From NCBI RefSeq assembly GCF_008364825.1, contig NZ_VTTO01000010.1, positions 186,001-250,000 on the forward strand: a stretch of DNA of 64,000 nt. The letters are read 5' to 3'. The position numbers and the translations under genes are program-made. Shown here piece by piece: positions 40,486-49,924 of the stretch. Below the pieces are notes generated by a model. The model saw only the letters and a list, made by a program, of their open reading frames with translations. It searched no databases and was not told where the DNA came from. The DNA comes from Azospirillum sp. B21. Its GTDB lineage: Bacteria > Pseudomonadota > Alphaproteobacteria > Azospirillales > Azospirillaceae. Each line of letters opens with the position of its first letter. Positions within the stretch are counted from its first letter, which is position 1.

Positions 40486-41639
40486 GATGCGCGCCCGGCA
40501 GCATCCCCGCCAGCATCCAAGGGAGCGTCCCCGGCGGAATGCCGGCGTCCCGGCCGCAGCGTCAGCCCACGCGACATCACCCACAGCGCCGGCAGCAGCA
40601 TGGCCAGCGGCATGGCATACATCAGCGGCACGAAGACGGTCGCCTTGCCGGCGAGGCTGGTCAGGCCGAGTGCCGCCGCCTGCAATCCCATCACCAGCAG
40701 CACGGCGATGGTGACGCGGGAGGACTGGCCGCGGCGGTTGAACTCGCCCGACAGCAGCGCCGACAGCGCCACCAGGGCGTAGGTCAGGGCCAGCAGCGGC
40801 GAGGAGAAGCGGTGGTGCAGCTCCGCGATCAGGCCGCGGCGCATGCGGTCGTCCTGCGCCGGCACGTCGCCCGCCATCAGTTCCGCCGTGCTGCGTTCGC
40901 GGGCGTCGGGCCAGCGTTCCGCCGCCTGCGGCGCCACCGCCTTCAGGTCGACGGCGTAGCGGTCGAAGAACAGCTGCGACAGCCGGCTGGTCTTGCGGTC
41001 CAACTCCTGCCGGTTGCCGTCATAGACGACGAAGCGCGTGCCCTCCGGCCCGGTCTGCATCACCGCGCGGTCGCCCATGATCGTCACCGGCTTGTCCGGC
41101 TGGCGCCCGTCATGGATCAGCACCTTGTGCAGGTTGCCGTCGGCGTCGCGGTCGCGCAGGAAGACGCTGAAATGGTCGCCGACTTCGTTGAAAACGCCTT
41201 CGCGCAGGAACAGCTGCGAATAGTCGCTGCGCACCGTGTACTCCATCCGCACCAGCTCGCGGTGGGCGGCGGGGGTGATCCAGACGTTCAGGGTGAGGAC
41301 GACGGCCGTCACCCCGACCGCCAGCACGAGCGCCGGCTGCGACAGCGACAGCGGGCCGACGCCGGCCGCGCGCATCACCACCAGCTCGCTGTCGGTCGCC
41401 ATCTTGTTGTAGGTGAACAGGATGGCGCCGACCAGCGCCAGCGGCAGGACGATGCCGAGGAAGGTCGGCACCGTCAGCAGCAGCAGCCACAGGAACATGC
41501 CCATCGGCGCGCCGGCGCTGACCACGATCTCGATCAGGCGCAGCGACTGGCTGAGCCAGATGGTCAGCGTCAGGCCCGCCGTGGAGTAGAGCGTGGCGAT
41601 CAGCAGGTTGCGGAACAGGTACCGTTGCAGTCGGTTCAT
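40482..41639 (-). CDS. lptF: LPS export permease, LptF/YjgP family
   Basis: Inner-membrane subunit of the Lpt ABC exporter that moves lipopolysaccharide to the outer membrane, 385 residues. Three hydrophobic segments lie before residue 120, then a periplasmic beta-jellyroll part (about 130-270, with VFNEVGDHFSVFLRDRD), then three more helices. The MATDSELVVMRAAGVGP motif of LptF/G coupling helices is at about residues 80-96. The last 25 residues are a charged tail. In most genomes lptF is followed by lptG; here a GT9 gene takes that place and no lptG is visible in the window. Confidence 0.9.
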   Translation of the reverse strand: MNRLQRYLFRNLLIATLYSTAGLTLTIWLSQSLRLIEIVVSAGAPMGMFLWLLLLTVPTFLGIVLPLALVGAILFTYNKMATDSELVVMRAAGVGPLSLSQPALVLAVGVTAVVLTLNVWITPAAHRELVRMEYTVRSDYSQLFLREGVFNEVGDHFSVFLRDRDADGNLHKVLIHDGRQPDKPVTIMGDRAVMQTGPEGTRFVVYDGNRQELDRKTSRLSQLFFDRYAVDLKAVAPQAAERWPDARERSTAELMAGDVPAQDDRMRRGLIAELHHRFSSPLLALTYALVALSALLSGEFNRRGQSSRVTIAVLLVMGLQAAALGLTSLAGKATVFVPLMYAMPLAMLLPALWVMSRGLTLRPGRRHSAGDAPLDAGGDAAGRAS

Positions 41640-41754
41640 GGGCGTCGATTCACGGGCAGCGGCCGGGGCTGTATACGGCCGGCAAGCTGACCGCCCCAGC
41701 CCGCCGGGTCAAGTGTTGAAAACCTGGGGCTCGATCAGCGGACGCCGGAAGAAT

Positions 41755-41780
41755 CCCCTCTCCCCCCGGGGAGAGGGAGG
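41755..41780. repeat. Short C-rich palindrome before the TPR-OGT-like gene
   Basis: The sequence CCCTCTCCCCCCGGGGAGAGGG forms a perfect small inverted repeat in the divergent gap between lptF and the next gene. It resembles a fragment of the larger C-rich elements near 61731 and could be a remnant. A transcriptional role is possible but not shown. Confidence 0.55.
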
Positions 41781-41867
41781 AGGAGCCGGGTTGGAATGCC
41801 GTCTGTCTCACCCGCAGGACAGGGAAACCGCTGGCGCGGGTTACCGGCAACCGGTATGACGGTCGGC

Positions 41868-44045
41868 ATGGCGACGATCCAGGAAGCGATGGCTGCCGCG
41901 GTGGCGCATCATCAGGCCGGCCGGCTGGCAGAGGCGGCGGCGATGTACCATGCCGTGCTGGACGCCATGCCCGGCCATGCCGACGCCGCCCATCTGCTGG
42001 GCGTGGTCCATCTGCAGTCGGGCCAGCCGGATCGGGCGGTGACGCTGATCCGCGGCGCCATCCAGCACAGCCACCGGGTCGCCGATTATCACGACAATCT
42101 CGGCAGCGCGCTGAAGGCGCTCGGCCGGTTGGAGGAGGCGGTTACCGCCCACCGGCAGGCGATCCGGCTGCGGCCGGACTTTGCCCAGGCGCTCTACAAC
42201 ATGGGCAACGCGTTGGAGGCTCTGGGACGGCTGGAGGAGGCGGCGACCGCATTCCGGCAAGCCGCGGTGCGGCGCCCCGGCTATGCTCGCGCCCGTTTCA
42301 ACCTGGGCAACGTGCTGGCGGCGCTGGGCCGCCGGACGGATGCCGACGCCGCCTACCGCGCCGCGATCGCCGACGATTCCGGCTTCGTCGAGGCGCATGC
42401 CAACCGCGGCGGGCTGCTGCTGTCGCTGGGCCGGCCGCAGGAGGCCGCGGCGGCGCTGGCCCGCGCGCTGGCGCTGCGCCCCGATCACGCGGCGGCACTC
42501 GCCAATCTCGCGGCGGCACGGCTGGCGCTGGGCGACCGCGACGGGGCAGACCGGGCGGCCCGCCATGCCGTGGCCGCCCGGCCGGATTTGCCGGCCACCC
42601 TGCTGCGGCTGGGGGAGGTGCGCCAGCATGCCGACCGGCTGGGCGCGGCGGCCGACGCCTATGCGGCGGCGCTGGCCTGGGACCCGGCGCTGGCGGAGGC
42701 GCACGCCAATCTGGCGCTGGTGCGGCAGAGCCAGGGGCTGCTCGACGCGGCGGAGGCCGGGAACCGGCGGGCGCTGGCGCTCGACCACGGTCTGGCCGAC
42801 GTGCGCTCCAACCTCGCCTATCTCCAGCTGTTCCGGCCGGGAGTGACGGCGGCGGCGGTGCTGGAGGCGCACCGGGCCTGGGATGCGGTCCATGGCGCGC
42901 CGCACCGCGGGCGCTGGGTCAAGCCCGGCCGCGGGTCCTCTGGGGCTGCGGCGGGAAAGGGACCGCTGACCGTCGCCATCCTGTCCGGCGATTTCCGCCG
43001 CCACCCCGCCGGCCTGTTCGCCCTGCGCACGGTGGAGGCGCTGCCGGAGCACGATGTCCGCCTGCTGCTCTACGCCAACCAGACGGAAGCCGACGATGTG
43101 ACGGACCGCTTCCGCAAGGCGGCGGCGCGCTGGACGCCGGTGGCCGGCTTGACCGATGCCGAGATCGCGACCCAGATCCGCCATGACCGGCCCGACGTGC
43201 TGATCGACCTTGCCGGGCACAATGCCCGCGGCCGGCCCGGCGTCTTCGCGCGCAAGCCGGCGGCGGTGCAGGTCGCGTGGTCCGGCTATATGGCGACGAC
43301 CGGGCTGGCGGCGATGGATGCGCTGGTCGCCGACCGTCACCATGTGCCCGACGGCATGGAGAGCTTCTATGCGGAGCGGGTGCTGCGCATGCCAGACGCC
43401 TTCATCGCCTACGACCCGCCGGGCGGCGAGGAAATCCTGCCGCTGACGCCGCCGCCCAGCCTGTCCGGCGGGCCGGTCACCTTCGGCAGCTTCAACATCC
43501 TGACCAAGCTGAACGACGGGGTGCTGGCCGCCTGGGCGGCGATCCTGGAGCGGATGCCGGACGCCCGCCTGCTGATGAAGACCAAGGCGCTGTCATGCCC
43601 AGCCACCGCGGCACTGTGGCGCGACCGGCTGGCCGCTGCCGGCATCGACCCGGACCGGGTGACGATGGTCGGCGCCAGCAGCAGCCTGGACCACATGCGC
43701 TGGTGCGCCTCGGTCGACGTGGCGCTCGACCCCTTCCCCTTCGCCGGCAGCACCACGACGCTGGAGACGCTGTGGATGGGCGTGCCGGTCGTCACCCTGC
43801 CGGGGGAGACCTTCTCCAGCCGCCATTCGCTGGCCTTCCTGACCGTGGCGGGGGTGGAGGGCTGCATCGCCGCCGACCCGGCCGATTACGTGGAGCGCGC
43901 CGTCGCCCTGGCCGCCGACCCGCAGCGGCTGGCGGAGATGCGCCGCAGCCTGCGCCCCCGCATGGCCGGCGGACCGCTGTGCGACGGCGGAAAGCTGGCC
44001 GCCGCCCTGGCCGCGGAGCTGCGGGGGCTGACGGCGCCGCGCTGA
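41868..44045 (+). CDS. TPR protein with SPINDLY/O-GlcNAc-transferase-like domain (GT41)
   Basis: From the ATG at 41868, 725 residues (an ATG at 41856 would add four). The first half has at least nine tetratricopeptide repeats, for example [20 protein letters not shown] and [20 protein letters not shown]. From about residue 360 comes a GT41-type catalytic part: [19 protein letters not shown], then [32 protein letters not shown] and [19 protein letters not shown]. Bacterial homologues are thought to glycosylate proteins with GlcNAc-like sugars. Donor and target are unknown. It stands alone on the plus strand, divergent from lptF. Confidence 0.9.
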   Translation: MATIQEAMAAAVAHHQAGRLAEAAAMYHAVLDAMPGHADAAHLLGVVHLQSGQPDRAVTLIRGAIQHSHRVADYHDNLGSALKALGRLEEAVTAHRQAIRLRPDFAQALYNMGNALEALGRLEEAATAFRQAAVRRPGYARARFNLGNVLAALGRRTDADAAYRAAIADDSGFVEAHANRGGLLLSLGRPQEAAAALARALALRPDHAAALANLAAARLALGDRDGADRAARHAVAARPDLPATLLRLGEVRQHADRLGAAADAYAAALAWDPALAEAHANLALVRQSQGLLDAAEAGNRRALALDHGLADVRSNLAYLQLFRPGVTAAAVLEAHRAWDAVHGAPHRGRWVKPGRGSSGAAAGKGPLTVAILSGDFRRHPAGLFALRTVEALPEHDVRLLLYANQTEADDVTDRFRKAAARWTPVAGLTDAEIATQIRHDRPDVLIDLAGHNARGRPGVFARKPAAVQVAWSGYMATTGLAAMDALVADRHHVPDGMESFYAERVLRMPDAFIAYDPPGGEEILPLTPPPSLSGGPVTFGSFNILTKLNDGVLAAWAAILERMPDARLLMKTKALSCPATAALWRDRLAAAGIDPDRVTMVGASSSLDHMRWCASVDVALDPFPFAGSTTTLETLWMGVPVVTLPGETFSSRHSLAFLTVAGVEGCIAADPADYVERAVALAADPQRLAEMRRSLRPRMAGGPLCDGGKLAAALAAELRGLTAPR

Positions 44046-44135
44046 CGGCCGACCGCTGGGAGCGGAACCATCCCGTCCGCCCGGACGTTGAGCGTGGGTA
44101 CCCCCTCCACGCCCACAGATGCGGGAATCCGGCGC

Positions 44136-45500
44136 ATGCGTAGCTCCTCTCGGCTTGCCCTCATGCTTTCCGCGACGGTCGCGGTCCTGTCGCTTGCCGG
44201 CTGCGGCGAACAGGCGAGCCTGCCGGTATCGGCCGGCACCGGCCCCAACCCGACCTTGCCGGAACCGAAATCCACGCTGATCCCGACGGTGAACATCGCC
44301 GACGCCATCGGCTGGCCGCAGGGGGCGCAGCCGACGCCGGCGCAGGGGTTGAGCCTCACCGCCTTCGCCACCGGGCTGGACCATCCGCGCTGGATGCTGG
44401 CGCTGCCCAACGGCGACGTGCTGGTGGCGGAGACCAACGCGCCGCCCAAGCCGGAGGACGGCAAGGGCATCAAGGGCTGGGTCATGGGGCTGGTGATGGA
44501 CAAGGCCGGCGCCAAGACGCCCAGCGCCAACCGCATCACCCTGCTGCGCGACAGCGACGGCGACGGCAAGGCCGATGTCCGCGAACCCTTCCTGGAAGGG
44601 CTGAACTCCCCCTTCGGCATGACATTGGTCGGCGGCGACCTCTACATCGCCAACACCGACGCCGTGGTGAAGGTGCCCTATAAGGAGGGCGACACCCGGA
44701 TTACGGCCCAGCCGGAGAAGATCGTCGATCTGCCGGGCGGGCCGATCAACCACCATTGGACCAAGAACATCATCGCCAGCCGCGACGGTACCAAGCTATA
44801 TGCAACCACAGGTTCAAACAGCAATGTGGCCGAGAATGGAATGCAGGCGGAGGAAGGCCGCGCCGCCATCTGGGAAATCGACCTGAAGACGCGGTCGCAC
44901 CGCATCTTCGCCTCCGGCCTGCGCAACCCCAACGGGCTGGATTGGGAGCCGACCGGCGGCGCCCTGTGGACCGCCGTCAACGAGCGCGACGAGATCGGCA
45001 GCGACCTTGTCCCCGATTACATGACCTCGGTGAAGGACGGCGGCTTCTACGGCTGGCCCTACAGCTATTACGGCCAGCATGTCGACCAGCGGGTGGAGCC
45101 GCAGCGCCCGGATCTGGTCGCCAAGGCGATCCCGCCGGACTATGCGCTGGGTCCGCACACCGCGTCGCTGGGGCTGGCGTTCTCGCGGGCCGGCGAGTTG
45201 CCGCAATCGCTGCAGCAGGGTGTCTTCATCGGCCAGCACGGTTCGTGGAACCGCGAGCCGCCCAGCGGCTACAAGGTGATCTTCGTGCCTTTCCGCGACG
45301 GCAAGCCGGCCGGCGAGCCGGTGGACGTGCTGACCGGCTTCCTCGACAAGGACGGCAAGGCCCAGGGCCGCCCCGTCGGCGTCATTCTGGACAACAAGGG
45401 CGCGCTGCTGGTCGCCGACGATGTCGGCAACGCCATCTGGCGCGTCAGCGACAGCGGAACGGCCCAGTCGGCGGAGAGGCCGGACCAGCCGACACAGTAG
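44136..45500 (+). CDS. Sorbosone-dehydrogenase-like PQQ-type lipoprotein
   Basis: Beta-propeller protein of 454 residues in the soluble aldose/L-sorbosone dehydrogenase family. From the ATG at 44136 the N-terminus is a lipoprotein signal with lipobox LSLAGC. Family motifs are [19 protein letters not shown] and [18 protein letters not shown], later [13 protein letters not shown] and [17 protein letters not shown]. Such proteins oxidise sugars with PQQ in the periplasm; the lipid anchor would hold it on a membrane. No PQQ synthesis genes are nearby. The upstream ATG at 44088 gives a less convincing start. Confidence 0.85.
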   Translation: MRSSSRLALMLSATVAVLSLAGCGEQASLPVSAGTGPNPTLPEPKSTLIPTVNIADAIGWPQGAQPTPAQGLSLTAFATGLDHPRWMLALPNGDVLVAETNAPPKPEDGKGIKGWVMGLVMDKAGAKTPSANRITLLRDSDGDGKADVREPFLEGLNSPFGMTLVGGDLYIANTDAVVKVPYKEGDTRITAQPEKIVDLPGGPINHHWTKNIIASRDGTKLYATTGSNSNVAENGMQAEEGRAAIWEIDLKTRSHRIFASGLRNPNGLDWEPTGGALWTAVNERDEIGSDLVPDYMTSVKDGGFYGWPYSYYGQHVDQRVEPQRPDLVAKAIPPDYALGPHTASLGLAFSRAGELPQSLQQGVFIGQHGSWNREPPSGYKVIFVPFRDGKPAGEPVDVLTGFLDKDGKAQGRPVGVILDNKGALLVADDVGNAIWRVSDSGTAQSAERPDQPTQ

Positions 45501-45541
45501 CACCCCCTCCCCTTCTGCTGCGGATGGCGCGATACTGCGCC

Positions 45542-46663
45542 ATGATCTATCTCGACCATCTGGCCTCGACGCCGCTCGACCCGCTGGTGCTGGAGGCGAT
45601 GCTGCCCTGGATGCGGCCGGAGGCCGCCGGCAACCCGCACGCCGCCCATGCCGCCGGCTGGCGGGCCGCCGACGCCATCGAGCAGGCGCGGGCAGAGGTC
45701 GCCGCCCTGGTCGGCGCGCAGCCGGGCGAGGTGGTCTTCACCTCCGGCGCCACCGAGGCGAATGCGTTGGCCCTGCTGGGCGGAGTGCCGCCGGGAGGAG
45801 GCTGCGTCGTCTCGGCGGTGGAGCATGCCAGCGTGCTCGGCTGCCTGCCGGAGCTGCGGCGGCGCGGCCACCCGGTCGTCGTGCTGCCGGTGGACGGGAT
45901 CGGGCGGGTCGATCCGGCCGGGCTTGAGCAGGCCTTGGCGGACCTGCCCGGACCGGTGCTGGTGTCGGTGATGGCCGCGAACAACGAGGTGGGGACGGTC
46001 CAACCGCTGGCGGAGCTGTCGGCGGTCGCCGCCCGCCATGGCGCACTGATGCACAGCGACGCGGTACAGGCGCTGAGTACGCGCATGCTCGACATGGCGG
46101 CGCTGGGGCTGCACGGGCTGAGCCTGTCGGGACACAAGCTCTATGGGCCTATGGGGATCGGGGCGCTGGTCGTCCGCCAACCTTTCCGGCCGGCACCTCC
46201 GTCCGCCGGCGGCGGGCAACAGCGCGGCCTGCGGGCGGGAACCCTGCCGACGCCGCTCTGCGTCGGGCTGGGTGTCGCCTGCCGGCTGGCGCGGGAACGG
46301 CGAGAAGAGGACGCCCGCCGGATCGCGGAGTTGCGCGACCGGCTGTGGCGGCAGCTGCGCGAGCACGTGCCGGGCATCCGCCGGAACGGGGCCGCAAAGG
46401 GCGGAGAGGGGCTGGCCGGCTGCCTGAACGTGACCGTTCCCGGCACCGATGCCGCCGACCTGTTGCTGGATCTGCCGGATCTGGCGGTCGCCACCGGCTC
46501 CGCCTGCCACAGTGGGGCGGGGGAGCCTTCACATGTTCTGCTTGCGCTGGGCCTGTCCCCCGCCGATGCCCATGCCAGCCTACGCTTTGGCCTGGGCCGC
46601 GGAACGACGGCAGCGGAGGTGGACGCGGCGGCCGAGCGGCTGGTGGGCCGGCTGGCAACCTGA
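45542..46663 (+). CDS. Cysteine desulfurase (NifS/IscS-like, class V aminotransferase)
   Basis: PLP enzyme of 373 residues that takes sulfur from cysteine. The start MIYLDHLASTPLDP is typical; an ATG at 45524 would add six residues. The family blocks are FTSGATEANALAL, AANNEVGTVQPL, the PLP lysine in SLSGHKLYGPMGIGAL and the mobile loop with active Cys in ATGSACHSGAGEPSHVLLALG. It is shorter than housekeeping IscS (about 400 residues) and lacks nearby iscU or isc genes, so it may supply sulfur for a specific purpose. It lies 41 bases after the sorbosone-dehydrogenase-like gene and converges with the porin gene. Confidence 0.92.
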   Translation: MIYLDHLASTPLDPLVLEAMLPWMRPEAAGNPHAAHAAGWRAADAIEQARAEVAALVGAQPGEVVFTSGATEANALALLGGVPPGGGCVVSAVEHASVLGCLPELRRRGHPVVVLPVDGIGRVDPAGLEQALADLPGPVLVSVMAANNEVGTVQPLAELSAVAARHGALMHSDAVQALSTRMLDMAALGLHGLSLSGHKLYGPMGIGALVVRQPFRPAPPSAGGGQQRGLRAGTLPTPLCVGLGVACRLARERREEDARRIAELRDRLWRQLREHVPGIRRNGAAKGGEGLAGCLNVTVPGTDAADLLLDLPDLAVATGSACHSGAGEPSHVLLALGLSPADAHASLRFGLGRGTTAAEVDAAAERLVGRLAT

Positions 46664-46668
46664 ACGGT

Positions 46669-47433
46669 TCAGAACTGCAGCCGGGCGCCCAGCCTGACCA
46701 CCGCACCCATCGTTTCCGGACCGGTATCGAAGTTGGTGTCGGCCATCACCTGCCAGCGCGGCGTGATGCGATAGGTCAAGTCGGCGAGATACTGCTCGTT
46801 GGCTGCCGCGCCGTCAGGTGCCGACCGGCGCACCCGGAAGGACAACGTCATGTCGCCCCGGCCATAGGCCAGCCCGGCATTCAGGCTGCGGAAGGACGCG
46901 CCGTCCGCCTCCTCCTGCTGGCGCAGGTCGCCGTCCAGGGTGACGCTCTGCCAAGTGAACTGGCTGCCGACGATCCAGGACTGGCGCGGCAGGCGGCGGC
47001 TGTCTCTGCGCACCCGCGCCCGGCTGGTGCCGGCGGTCAGCCGGGCGTTGATCCCACCGATTTGCAGGGTCTTGCGCACCGCCGCCTCCACCAGATGCAG
47101 CGCCTCGCGCGGGTCGGGCATGTCGGCGTTGCCCCGCGGCAGCGGGGTGTAGCTGGCGCCAAGCTCTAACCCGCGCAGCGGTGGGGTGTAGTAGGTCAGC
47201 TTCGCCGTGCGGCTTCCGGCACCCGCAGTGGCCGGCATCGCCGTGGTTCCCACCAGGCGGTTGCGGGCGCCATCGGCCTGCCCGATCTCCAACTCGCCCC
47301 AGGAAACATCGACCTGCAAGAAATGACGCCGATCTGCAACACTACCCTTTCGATAGAGAATCTCAGCAGATGCCTCGCCGGCCGATAAAATCGCCATTGC
47401 CGCCAGAATTGGCATGGAAATTCGTCGTTGCAT
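46669..47433 (-). CDS. Small outer-membrane beta-barrel (porin-like) protein
   Basis: From the ATG at 47433, 254 residues. The N-terminus is a signal peptide (MPILAAMAILSAGEASA). The mature part alternates hydrophobic and polar residues and ends in VVRLGARLQF, with a terminal Phe as in outer-membrane barrels. The VDVSWGELEIGQADGARNRL segment resembles the N-terminal strand region of alphaproteobacterial porins (Porin_4-like). It is shorter than common porins of about 350-400 residues, perhaps a narrower channel. It lies 5 bases from the end of the convergent desulfurase gene. Confidence 0.75.
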   Translation of the reverse strand: MQRRISMPILAAMAILSAGEASAEILYRKGSVADRRHFLQVDVSWGELEIGQADGARNRLVGTTAMPATAGAGSRTAKLTYYTPPLRGLELGASYTPLPRGNADMPDPREALHLVEAAVRKTLQIGGINARLTAGTSRARVRRDSRRLPRQSWIVGSQFTWQSVTLDGDLRQQEEADGASFRSLNAGLAYGRGDMTLSFRVRRSAPDGAAANEQYLADLTYRITPRWQVMADTNFDTGPETMGAVVRLGARLQF

Positions 47434-47680
47434 GGGCAAGACCTGTGCTGATTGGCCGGGGCTCGACTGTCCATTACGTCGATGCCGCTCTGTGTATCCT
47501 TTCGCGTTTGAGAGATGTTCGTCTAAAATTCTGACAAAACTGTGACCTGGACTTTGCGTGCTGCGGCGCAAAAATGCGCACGGGTTCGCGGAATGCGCGA
47601 GGTGCTCGAATCCGGGATGGAGTTTTTCAAAGACGTGGCGGGACGGGGCTGATCCTTGACCGGTCAGCCACGCTCCAGCT
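47434..47680. other. Upstream region of the porin-like gene
   Basis: This 247-bp gap separates the leftward pxpA stop from the leftward porin-like start and should carry the porin promoter. It is less GC-rich near 47500-47540 (TTGAGAGATGTTCGTC, AATTCTGACAAAACTG). No clear operator or terminator hairpin is visible. Confidence 0.45.
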
Positions 47681-48442
47681 TCAGACCAGGGCCTTGACCA
47701 CCACGCCGGCCTGTTCCAACGCCCGGCGGACTGCGGCAGCCATGGCGACGGCAGTGGGAGTGTCGCCATGGACGCAGATGGTATCCGCGACGATGGGCAG
47801 GCGCGTGCCGTGGCGGCTTTCCACAGCGCCATCCAGCACCATCCGAACCACACGCGCTGCGGCCAGATCCGGGTCGTGGATCACAGATCCCGCAACGGTG
47901 CGTGGGGTGAGCGTGCCGTCATCCTCATAGGTGCGGTCGGCAAAGGCCTCGCGGGCGACACGCAGGCCCATGTCCTGACCGACGCGATCCATGGCGCTCA
48001 ATGGCGGAACGACGAACAGCAGGGTGGGGTCCACCGCCTTGACGGCGCGGGCGATGGCGCCGGCCAGATCCGGCTCCACCGCCGCCATGTTGTAAAGGGC
48101 GCCGTGCGGCTTCACATGGGTCACACGCTGGCCCGACAGGGCGGCGCAAGCCTGGAGCGCACCGACCTGATAAGCGACCAATCGCTCCACCTCGGTGGCG
48201 GTAATGCCGCGAATGACGCGGCGGCCAAAACCGGAGCGGTCCTCGAAGCCGGGATGGGCGCCGATGCGCACGCCCTTCTCACCGGCCAGTTGGGCAGTGT
48301 CGGCCATGATGATGGGGTCGCCGGCATGGAAGCCGCAGGCGATGTTGGCCGACGTCACGATGTCGAGCATCGTGCGGTCGTCACCCATGGACCAGGCGCC
48401 ATAGCCCTCGCCCATGTCGCAGTTCAGATCGATGTTCGGCAT
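47681..48442 (-). CDS. pxpA: 5-oxoprolinase subunit PxpA (LamB/YcsF family)
   Basis: Component of the ATP-dependent 5-oxoprolinase that opens 5-oxoproline to glutamate, 253 residues. Typical features are the N-terminal IDLNCDMGEGYG, NIACGFHAGDPIIM, RIGAHPGFEDRSGFGRR, VKPHGALYNM and VADTICVHGDTPTAV. The usual partners pxpB and pxpC are not in the window, so they lie elsewhere or act from a distance. It is monocistronic, with a short region downstream before the porin-like gene's promoter. Confidence 0.92.
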   Translation of the reverse strand: MPNIDLNCDMGEGYGAWSMGDDRTMLDIVTSANIACGFHAGDPIIMADTAQLAGEKGVRIGAHPGFEDRSGFGRRVIRGITATEVERLVAYQVGALQACAALSGQRVTHVKPHGALYNMAAVEPDLAGAIARAVKAVDPTLLFVVPPLSAMDRVGQDMGLRVAREAFADRTYEDDGTLTPRTVAGSVIHDPDLAAARVVRMVLDGAVESRHGTRLPIVADTICVHGDTPTAVAMAAAVRRALEQAGVVVKALV

Positions 48443-48544
48443 GCCGTCTCCCGCAAGTCGGTCGTCCAGGACTGAAGATGCGGGGAGGATACAGCGTTCC
48501 GGCCTGGCGGGGCAGAGGAAGCAGCCGGCCGGAACGACGTTGCG

Positions 48545-49117
48545 TCAGTCCTCCTGGTCGTCCAGTGACGCCAATTCCGCCTCCACGGCGATCAGCCGTT
48601 CGCGGAGCCGCTGGCGTTCGGCCTCCAGCGCCTCCCGCCGGCTGACGTGATCGATGGTTTTGCTCCGCAGGTCGCGCTTGAAGCGGACGATCTCCGGCCG
48701 GGTGACATCGGGACGGATCAGGTTGCGCTGGTCCGCCAGCTGGAGCTGTTCGCTGGTCAGGGTGGCGAGCTGGTAGACGGTCGCATAGCTGGGCGGCAGC
48801 TTCGAGCCGGGAAGGCGTCCGCTGTCCACCGCCTCCGCCACCATGCGCAGCTGGTAGGCGACCTGATAGCCGAAAGGCAGCTCGTTCTCGACCATCGCCT
48901 GGAACTCACCATGGGGCAGGCGCATGCGGGCCTGGACGAGATAGCGGCCGATCAGCAGGAACTTCTCCTGGGCGCTGCGCCACAGGGTCGAGATCTCCTG
49001 CACGAACTCCTCGCGGCGGACGAGGTCGACGGTCGCCTCCGCCATGCGCTCGATCCGCTCGTCCACCGCGATGTGACGCCGGGCCTGTGCTTTGGAAACC
49101 TGCTTGAACCCGCTCAT
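48545..49117 (-). CDS. DUF3102-like protein, probable ParA partner in the place of ParB
   Basis: 190 residues, in the same operon as parA (ATGA overlap with the parA stop). The centre (FLLIGRYLVQARMRLPHGEF, then YQVAYQLRMVAEAV) resembles the DUF3102 domain, a plasmid-borne helical domain. The C-terminal 45 residues are a charged heptad-rich helix (SRREALEAERQRLRERL), likely coiled-coil. No ParB N-terminal nuclease-like motif is seen. Position and size suggest it is the DNA-binding adaptor that links ParA to a centromere site, replacing ParB. That role is inferred from context only. Confidence 0.65.
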   Translation of the reverse strand: MSGFKQVSKAQARRHIAVDERIERMAEATVDLVRREEFVQEISTLWRSAQEKFLLIGRYLVQARMRLPHGEFQAMVENELPFGYQVAYQLRMVAEAVDSGRLPGSKLPPSYATVYQLATLTSEQLQLADQRNLIRPDVTRPEIVRFKRDLRSKTIDHVSRREALEAERQRLRERLIAVEAELASLDDQED

Positions 49118-49776
49118 TGCGCCAGCTCCAGTTCATGACGGACGAAGGCCCAAACGCCGGCAACATGCTCGGCCCCCTTGCCGCCCTTCAGCTCCAAAAG
49201 TCCGATCCCGCGGCTTGCGGTGAACTGGATGTCCTCGTAATCCGGCACCTCGACCGGACAGATCCGGCCGTCGCCCAGCAGCTTGCGCTGTGCCTCGGTG
49301 AAGCCGCGGGTGCGCGGCTTGACACGGTTCATCACGAAGGCCGCGTTCTTGCCATAGCGCCGGACGAAGCGCATCCAGGGCCGGACGGAGTCGAGATCGT
49401 CGTCGCTCTGTCCGGTCGGCACCACGATCAGGTCGGAGGACAGGGCCAGCAGCTTGAACTCCTCCGGATGGTCCTCGATCGACGGCGGGGTGTCGATCAC
49501 CAGCAGGTCGTAGCCGTCGATGCCGTCCAGGGCGGCTCGGATGTCGCCGGGCGTCATGCCCGCTTCGAAATGGGTGATGGACGCCATGCCGTCCGGACGC
49601 TTGGCGAACCATTTGGTCAGGCTGCGCTGAGGATCGAGATCGAGCGTTGCGACCGTGCAGCCGTCGAGCGCCGCCGCCACCGCGATGTTGCGGCTGAGCG
49701 TCGTCTTGCCGATCCCGCCCTTCGGGCCATTGACCAGCAAGCGCTTCACCGGTCCGTGCCCCGTGTCGTTGGTCAT
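49114..49776 (-). CDS. parA: ParA-family partition ATPase
   Basis: Segregation ATPase of 220 residues. The deviant Walker A is GPKGGIGKTTLS with the signature lysine K19 and phosphate-binding K24. The DLDPQRSLTKW block (Walker A-prime) and LLVIDTPPS (Walker B) follow. The length fits the small ParA group (type Ib) without an N-terminal HTH, so repression of the operon may be done by another protein. AAGGGA before the ATG is a good ribosome site. It is followed by the DUF3102-like gene with a four-base overlap; a 16-bp palindrome lies about 64 bases upstream. Confidence 0.93.
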   Translation of the reverse strand: MTNDTGHGPVKRLLVNGPKGGIGKTTLSRNIAVAAALDGCTVATLDLDPQRSLTKWFAKRPDGMASITHFEAGMTPGDIRAALDGIDGYDLLVIDTPPSIEDHPEEFKLLALSSDLIVVPTGQSDDDLDSVRPWMRFVRRYGKNAAFVMNRVKPRTRGFTEAQRKLLGDGRICPVEVPDYEDIQFTASRGIGLLELKGGKGAEHVAGVWAFVRHELELAQ

Positions 49777-49839
49777 CTCATGTCCCTTTTCGCCATCGGC
49801 TGAGAACCCCTTTTAGCAAAGCGAGGACGTGGCGCAAAT

Positions 49840-49855
49840 CTAAGACATGTCTTAG
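49840..49855. promoter_or_regulatory. Perfect 16-bp palindrome upstream of parA (candidate operator or centromere)
   Basis: CTAAGACATGTCTTAG is its own reverse complement. It lies in the 148-bp gap between the 212-residue gene and parA, 64 to 79 bases upstream of the parA start. ParA/ParB-type operons often carry an operator or parS-like site here. No second copy was noticed elsewhere in the window. Confidence 0.5.
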
Positions 49856-49924
49856 GTCCGAACCGCCGGTGCAGGGTGTCACAACTGCCACAGACGGGCA
49901 GGATATAAGACTGAATGCCGGTTA

